A stretch of 64,000 bases of DNA from Bradyrhizobium yuanmingense (GTDB lineage: Bacteria > Pseudomonadota > Alphaproteobacteria > Rhizobiales > Xanthobacteraceae), in NCBI RefSeq assembly GCF_900094575.1, contig NZ_FMAE01000001.1:620001-684000 (forward strand), written 5' to 3'. The translations under genes were made by a program, and so were the position numbers. Under the pieces are notes generated by a model. It was not told the DNA's origin and ran no database searches. It saw nothing but the letters and a program-made list of their open reading frames with translations. How positions within the stretch are numbered: position 1 is the first letter of the stretch; every line of letters begins with the position of its first letter. Positions 59,901 through 64,000 of the stretch are shown one piece after another.

Positions 59901-62900
59901 CTTCGCCGGCGAAGTGACGCGCGTCGCGCGCGAGGTGGGCACGGAAGGAAAGCTGGGCGGCCAGGCGCAAGTGCCCGGCGTCGCCGGCACCTGGAAGGAT
60001 CTCACCGACACCGTCAACTTCATGGCGGCGAACCTGACCGAGCAGGTGCGCGGCATCGTCAAGGTGGTGACCGCAGTCGCCAACGGCGATCTGAAGCAGA
60101 ACCTCACGGTGAAGTCGAAGGGCGAGGTCGCGGCGCTCGCCGACACCATCAACAACATGACCGAGACGCTCGCGACCTTTGCCGATCAGGTGACGTCGGT
60201 GGCGCGCGAGGTCGGCGTCGAAGGCCGGCTCGGCGGCCAGGCCAACGTGCCCGGCGCTGCCGGCACCTGGAAGGATCTCACCGGCAACGTCAACCTGCTC
60301 GCGGCCAACCTGACCTCGCAGGTGCGCGCGATCGCGGAAGTCGCAACTGCGGTGACCAAGGGCGACCTGACGCGGTCAATCCAGGTCGACGCCCGCGGCG
60401 AAGTGGCGGAGCTGAAGGACAACATCAACACGATGATCACCAACCTCCGTCTCACGACGGACGTGAATACCGAGCAGGACTGGCTCAAGACCAACCTCGC
60501 CAAGTTCACCAACATGCTCCAGGGACAGCGCGATCTCACCACGGTCGGCCGATTGCTGCTCACCGAATTGTCGCCGCTGGTGAACGCCCATACGGGCGTG
60601 ATCTACCAGGTCGAGAACGAGAACGATCCCCAGCTCCTGCTGCTCGCCTCCTACGCCAGCGACGGCGTCTACCCCTATCAGCCGGTGCTGCAGTTCGGCG
60701 AAGGCCTGATCGGCCAATGCGCCTTCGACAAGCGGCCGCGCGTCGTCTCCGACATTCCCTCGGACGTGGTGCCGATCAACTCGGCGCTGTTCCGCGTCGC
60801 CCCGAAGAACCTCGTCGTGCTTCCGGTGCTGTTCGAAGGCCAGGTCAAGGCCGTGATCGAGCTCGCCTCGCTGGTCTCCTTCACGACCTCGCAGATGACG
60901 TTCCTGGAGCAGCTCACCGACTCCATCGGCATCGTGCTCAATTCGATCGAGGCCACGATGCAGACCGAAGGCCTGCTCAAGCAGTCGCAGCAGCTCGCCG
61001 GCGAGCTGCAGACCCAGCAGCGCGAATTGCAGCAGACCAACGACCAGCTCGAGCAGAAGGCGCAGCAGCTCGCCGAGCGCAACGTCGAGGTCGAACGCAA
61101 GAACCAGGAAATCGAGCAGGCCCGCCGCGCGCTCGAGGAGAAGGCGACCGAGCTCGCGCTGACGTCGAAGTACAAGTCCGAATTCCTCGCCAATATGAGC
61201 CACGAGCTGCGTACGCCGCTGAACTCGATCCTGATCCTCGGACAGCAGCTTAGCGACAATCCCGATGGCAACCTCTCGGCCAAGCAGGTCGAGTTCGCCC
61301 GCACCATCCATGGTGCCGGCACCGACCTGCTCAACCTCATCAGCGACATTCTCGATCTCTCCAAGATCGAGTCCGGCACCGTGACGGTCGACGCCGAGGA
61401 AATCCTGACGGCGAACCTGCTCGAGACCGTCGGCCGGCCGTTCCGGCACGAGGCGGACAACCGCAACCTGTCGTTCAAGATCGACGTCGATCCGAACCTG
61501 CCGCGCAGCATCGTGACCGACTCCAAGCGGCTGCAACAGGTTCTGAAGAATCTGCTCTCCAACGCCTTCAAGTTCACCGCCGACGGCGAAGTGCGCCTGA
61601 AAGTCGCCGGCGCAATCGGCGGCTGGGGGTCGGATCATCCGGTGCTGAACTCGGCGCCGGCCGTGATCGCCTTCGAAGTGTCCGACACCGGCATCGGCAT
61701 TCCCCTGGAGAAGCAGAAGCTGATCTTCGAGGCGTTCCAGCAGGCCGATGCCGGCACCAGCCGCAAATATGGCGGCACCGGCCTCGGCCTTGCGATCAGC
61801 CGCGAGCTTGCCAGCCTGCTCGGCGGCGAGATCCACCTGCGCAGCGCGCCGGGCAAGGGCTCGACCTTCACGCTCTATCTGCCCTTGAAATATTCCGGCC
61901 CGACCCTCGCGCCGCGGGCGCCGGCGTCACAGCAATACGGCCAGCCGCCGGCGCTGCAGCCTGCCGCGCCTGACCAGCAGCGCGTTATCGAGCAGCTGCC
62001 CGACGACCGCCTCAACCTCGAGCCCGGCGACACCATTCTCCTGATCGTCGAGGACGACCCGCATTATGCCCGCGTGCTGGTCGATCTGGCCCGCGACAAG
62101 GGCTTCAAGGTCCTGGTCGCCGCGCGCGGCGCCGAGGCCCTCGAGCTCGCCAAGCAATACCAGCCGACGGCCGTCTCGCTCGACGTGTTCCTGCCCGACA
62201 TGCTCGGCTGGACCGTGCTGAGCCAGCTCAAGCACAATCCGCTCACCCGCCACATCCCGGTCCAGATCATCACGCTCGACGAGGACCGCCAGCATGCGCT
62301 GGCGCGCGGCGCCTTCTCCTTCGTCAACAAGCCGACGACGACCGAGGGCGTCTCGGCCGCGCTGACGCAGATCAAGGAATATGCGCGGCCGCGGCGCAAG
62401 CGGCTCTTGATCGTCGAGGACAACGAGGCCGAGCGGCTCTCGATCCGCGAGCTGCTGCACCACGACGACATCGAGATCCTGGCCACGGATACCGGGGCAG
62501 GCGCGCTCACGACGTTGCGCGAGCAACCCTGCGATTGCGTGGTGCTCGACCTCAGGCTGCCCGACATGAGCGGCTTCGAGGTGCTCGATCAGATCCGCAA
62601 CGACGAGGCGCTGTCGAACATCCCCGTCGTGGTGTTCACCGGCCGCGAGCTCTCGGCCGAGGAGGATGCGGAACTCCACACCATGGCACGCAGCATCGTG
62701 GTCAAGGGCGTGGAATCGCCCGAGCGCCTGCTCGACGAGACCGCGTTGTTCCTGCACCGCGTGATCACGGAGTTGCCGCTCGAGAAGCAGCGCATGCTGG
62801 AGAAGCTGAACAGTTCCGACGAGGACCTGATCGGCAAGACCGCCCTGCTCGTCGACGACGATGCCCGCAATATCTTCGCGCTCTCGAGCGTGCTGGAACG

Positions 62901-63201
62901 ACGCGGCATGAAGGTGCTGACGGCCACGACCGGCAGCGAGGCGGTGACCTTGGTCGAATCCAATCCGGAGATCGCGATCGTGCTGATGGACATCATGATG
63001 CCGCAGATGGATGGCTACCAGACCATCGGCGTGATCCGCGAGAACCCGGCCTTCGCCCGTCTGCCGATCATCGCGTTGACCGCCAAGGCGATGAAGGGCG
63101 ACCGGGAGAAATGCCTCGAAGCCGGCGCGTCCGACTACCTCGCCAAACCGGTCAACACCGACCAATTGCTGCTTGCAATCCGCATGTGGCTGCATCGCTG
63201 A
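56908..63201 (+). CDS. Poly-HAMP soluble hybrid sensor histidine kinase with GAF, HisKA/HATPase and three receivers
   Basis: 2,097 residues, no membrane segment or signal peptide. After a short charged head, a HAMP array runs from about residue 30 to 1190: two divergent units, then eleven 92-residue units from 179 (landmarks [49 protein letters not shown]). A GAF domain (about 1205-1350), a Gln-rich coiled coil ([19 protein letters not shown]), HisKA with His1432 in [11 protein letters not shown], and HATPase with Asn1552 and DTGIGIP/GGTGLGL follow. Three receivers have Asp1759, Asp1881 and Asp2028. The plan resembles fungal Nik1/group III kinases, which sense osmotic stress. Ligand unknown. 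A receiver-PAS gene starts 7 bp after the stop. Confidence 0.93.
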   Translation: MSDLDSGTASRSGRRVPKPKINGTSESDSRAELLLALQAMRSGDFSVRMSGDYLGIDGKIADTFNEIIAANQRMAQQLELVGQVVGREGKTRQRVKFGLASGSWADMEGSVNTLIDDLLWPTREVTRAVAAVAQGDLLQTVKLDVDGRPLRGEFLQSATIVNTMIKQLGVFTSEVTRVAREVGTEGKLGGQAQVPEVTGVWKDLTESVNSMANNLTNQVRNIAEVTIAVANGDLSKKITVDVRGEILQLKEAINTMVDQLRSFASEVTRVAREVGTDGKLGGQAIVPGVAGTWKDLTDSVNAMCGNLTAQVRNIANVTTAVARGDLSRKITVDVRGEILELKDTINTMVDQLNSFASEVTRVAREVGTEGKLGGQAQVPGVAGTWKDLTDNVNFMASNLTAQVRNIADVATAIASGDLSKKITVNVSGEILQLKETLNTMVDQLNAFAGEVTRVAREVGTEGRLGGQANVLGVAGTWKDLTESVNSMASNLTAQVRNIAEVTTAVAGGDLSKKITVDVRGEILELKDTINTMVDQLNAFAGEVTRVAREVGTEGKLGGQAVVRGVGGTWKDLTDSVNSMASNLTGQVRNIAEVATAVAKGDLSKKITVNVSGEILQLKETLNTMVDQLNAFAGEVTRVAREVGTDGKLGGQADVPGVAGTWKDLTDSVNSMAGNLTAQVRNIAEVATAIAGGDLSRKITVDVRGEILQLKDTLNTMVDQLNRFAGEVTRVAREVGTEGRLGGQANVPGVAGTWKDLTDSVNSMAGNLTAQVRNIAEVTTAVARGDLSRKITVDVKGEILELKNTINTMVDQLNGFAGEVTRVAREVGTEGKLGGQAEVPGVAGTWKDLTDNVNFMASNLTAQVRNIAEVATAIAGGDLSKKITVDVRGEILLLKDTLNTMVEQLRSFAAEVTRVAREVGTEGRLGGQAVVPGVGGTWKDLTDNVNLLAANLTTQVRNIAEVTTAVARGDLSRKITVDVKGEILELKNTINTMVDQLNAFAGEVTRVAREVGTEGKLGGQAQVPGVAGTWKDLTDTVNFMAANLTEQVRGIVKVVTAVANGDLKQNLTVKSKGEVAALADTINNMTETLATFADQVTSVAREVGVEGRLGGQANVPGAAGTWKDLTGNVNLLAANLTSQVRAIAEVATAVTKGDLTRSIQVDARGEVAELKDNINTMITNLRLTTDVNTEQDWLKTNLAKFTNMLQGQRDLTTVGRLLLTELSPLVNAHTGVIYQVENENDPQLLLLASYASDGVYPYQPVLQFGEGLIGQCAFDKRPRVVSDIPSDVVPINSALFRVAPKNLVVLPVLFEGQVKAVIELASLVSFTTSQMTFLEQLTDSIGIVLNSIEATMQTEGLLKQSQQLAGELQTQQRELQQTNDQLEQKAQQLAERNVEVERKNQEIEQARRALEEKATELALTSKYKSEFLANMSHELRTPLNSILILGQQLSDNPDGNLSAKQVEFARTIHGAGTDLLNLISDILDLSKIESGTVTVDAEEILTANLLETVGRPFRHEADNRNLSFKIDVDPNLPRSIVTDSKRLQQVLKNLLSNAFKFTADGEVRLKVAGAIGGWGSDHPVLNSAPAVIAFEVSDTGIGIPLEKQKLIFEAFQQADAGTSRKYGGTGLGLAISRELASLLGGEIHLRSAPGKGSTFTLYLPLKYSGPTLAPRAPASQQYGQPPALQPAAPDQQRVIEQLPDDRLNLEPGDTILLIVEDDPHYARVLVDLARDKGFKVLVAARGAEALELAKQYQPTAVSLDVFLPDMLGWTVLSQLKHNPLTRHIPVQIITLDEDRQHALARGAFSFVNKPTTTEGVSAALTQIKEYARPRRKRLLIVEDNEAERLSIRELLHHDDIEILATDTGAGALTTLREQPCDCVVLDLRLPDMSGFEVLDQIRNDEALSNIPVVVFTGRELSAEEDAELHTMARSIVVKGVESPERLLDETALFLHRVITELPLEKQRMLEKLNSSDEDLIGKTALLVDDDARNIFALSSVLERRGMKVLTATTGSEAVTLVESNPEIAIVLMDIMMPQMDGYQTIGVIRENPAFARLPIIALTAKAMKGDREKCLEAGASDYLAKPVNTDQLLLAIRMWLHR
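57442..60477 (+). repeat. Eleven in-register 276-bp tandem repeats encoding HAMP units
   Basis: Unit starts (the codons for AREVG) fall exactly 276 bp apart at 57442, 57718, 57994, 58270 and so on to 60202, with no insertion or deletion. Units 2-10 are very alike in DNA; the first and last two diverge (for example [22 protein letters not shown]). A more distant unit precedes at about 57160. Recombination between units could change their number. Confidence 0.92.
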
Positions 63202-63208
63202 GTTGGAC

Positions 63209-64000
63209 ATGCGTATGGACCAGGAAAAGGTCAACATCCTGCTCGTCGACGACCAGCCGGCCAAGCTGCTCGCCTATGAGGTGATCCTGAAGGATCTCGG
63301 CGAGAACCTCGTCATCGCCTCCTCGGGCCGCGAGGCGTTGGAGGTGCTGCTCAAGACCGAGATCGCGGTGATCCTGGTCGACGTCTGCATGCCCGAGCTC
63401 GACGGCTTCGAGCTCGCCGCGATGATCCGCGAGCATCCGCGTTTCCAGAAGACCGCCATGATCTTCATCTCGGCGATCCAGGTCAGCGACATCGACCGGC
63501 TGCGCGGCTACGAGATGGGCGCGGTCGATTACGTGCCGGTTCCGGTCGTGCCGGAGGTACTGCGCGCCAAGATCAAGGTGTTTGCCGAGCTCTACCGCAA
63601 GACGCGCGAGCTCGAACGGCTGAACCACGAGCTCGAGGATCGCGTCCGCGCCCGCACCGCGGAACTGGAGGCTTCCACCGCGAAGCTGCGCGAGAGCGAG
63701 CAGCGGCGCAGCATGGCGATCGCGGCAGGCAAGATGGGGTCCTGGGACTGGGACTGGATCAGCGGCGATTGGATGTGGGACGAGGGGCAATACAATATCT
63801 TCGGCGTCAGCCCCGACAATTTCGAGATCAATCCGGCCAACGTTCAGGCCCTGCTGCACCCCGACGACGTCGACCAGTTGCGCAAGGCGATCGCCGAGTT
63901 CAACAAGGGCACACGCGCCTATGAGACGGAGTTCCGCATCATCCGGCCCGACGGCGAGGTGCGCTGGTGCGTCGGCACGGCGGCCGCAACCACGGACGAG
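63209..64000 (+). CDS. Receiver-PAS signalling protein (3' end outside window)
   Basis: The frame opens at ATG 63209 (or 63215) 7 bp after the kinase stop and is still open at base 64000, giving 264 visible residues. Residues 8-125 are a receiver: NILLVDDQPAK acidic pair, phosphate-accepting Asp58 in ILVDVCMPELDG. A coiled coil (KTRELERLNHELEDRVRART) follows, then a PAS domain (MAIAAGKMGSWDWDWISGDW; LLHPDDVDQLRKAIAEFNKG; EFRIIRPDGEVRW). The missing part is probably a histidine kinase. It is surely co-transcribed with the poly-HAMP kinase. Confidence 0.88.
   Translation, partial: MRMDQEKVNILLVDDQPAKLLAYEVILKDLGENLVIASSGREALEVLLKTEIAVILVDVCMPELDGFELAAMIREHPRFQKTAMIFISAIQVSDIDRLRGYEMGAVDYVPVPVVPEVLRAKIKVFAELYRKTRELERLNHELEDRVRARTAELEASTAKLRESEQRRSMAIAAGKMGSWDWDWISGDWMWDEGQYNIFGVSPDNFEINPANVQALLHPDDVDQLRKAIAEFNKGTRAYETEFRIIRPDGEVRWCVGTAAATTDE

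Noticed and set aside
56986..59970. A 994-codon open frame on the minus strand across the HAMP repeats
   Set aside because: It mirrors the codon bias and repeat of the sense gene; the protein is a His/Asp/Val/Gly-rich repeat without domain character. Such antisense frames are common in GC-rich DNA.
57442..60477. Tandem repeats considered as a CRISPR array or satellite DNA
   Set aside because: The unit is 276 bp, stays in one reading frame and encodes HAMP signatures; there are no short repeats with unique spacers.
61927..63264. Long minus-strand frame opposite the receiver domains
   Set aside because: Shadow of the kinase coding strand; no recognisable motif.

Overview
The window is about 64 kb of GC-rich alphaproteobacterial chromosome. 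Protein sequences, gene order (xseB, dxs, tlyA and a TrmA-type methyltransferase) and several dispersed intergenic palindromes point to Bradyrhizobium or a close relative in the Nitrobacteraceae. I see no rRNA, tRNA, CRISPR array, transposase, integrase or phage gene. Most of the window reads as core chromosome. Organism assignment is an inference from sequence character, not from a database search.

Layout. 0-6.4 kb: end of a histone-deacetylase-like gene, xseB, dxs, a nucleoside deoxyribosyltransferase-like gene, tlyA and a TrmA/RlmD-type RNA methyltransferase. 6.4-12.3 kb: a tightly packed, overlapping operon for a NitT/TauT-type ABC importer, a CaiB/BaiF CoA-transferase and an HMG-CoA-lyase-like enzyme, transcribed away from a GntR regulator; it looks like uptake and breakdown of an unidentified organic acid. 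12.4-16.7 kb: a twin-arginine nitroreductase-like protein, a probable outer-membrane protein, a nucleotidyltransferase, a protein with an internally duplicated domain, and a VWA (DUF1194) protein. 16.9-18.8 kb: a fluoride riboswitch with its own intrinsic terminator, then an MFS transporter and crcB. 18.9-30 kb: clpS, a class III cyclase, aroC, a histidine phosphatase, fabI, an ECF sigma/anti-sigma pair, a CbpA-like J protein, pdxH, an SDR and corA. 30-43 kb: L,D-transpeptidase and extensin-like protein (convergent, shared terminator), an acyl-CoA ligase, gcdH, ribB with a degenerate second domain, a CPA2 antiporter, an aminotransferase and a short XRE protein. 43-49.4 kb: a His-rich secreted peptide, aldo/keto reductase, PhoD, a nitronate monooxygenase-like protein, and an SDR/HxlR divergon.

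49.4-56.9 kb is a compact set of PRC-barrel, TPP-enzyme, DUF4142, PAP2, small membrane and small secreted or hydrophilic proteins. Many of these genes are preceded by GGAAC-N16/17-NGTT, the form of the alphaproteobacterial general-stress (EcfG) promoter. One perfect match (GGAAC-N16-CGTT) is overlapped by a palindrome directly upstream of a ribbon-helix-helix gene. I read this stretch as a stress-regulon island.

The window ends with a 2,097-residue soluble hybrid histidine kinase. It carries eleven in-register 276-bp HAMP-type repeats plus a divergent one, a GAF domain, HisKA/HATPase and three receivers, and is followed 7 bp later by a receiver-PAS protein cut by the window edge.

Most promising for new biology: the poly-HAMP kinase, the fluoride-switched MFS-crcB operon, the stress promoter with a built-in operator, and the ABC/CoA-transferase/lyase operon.
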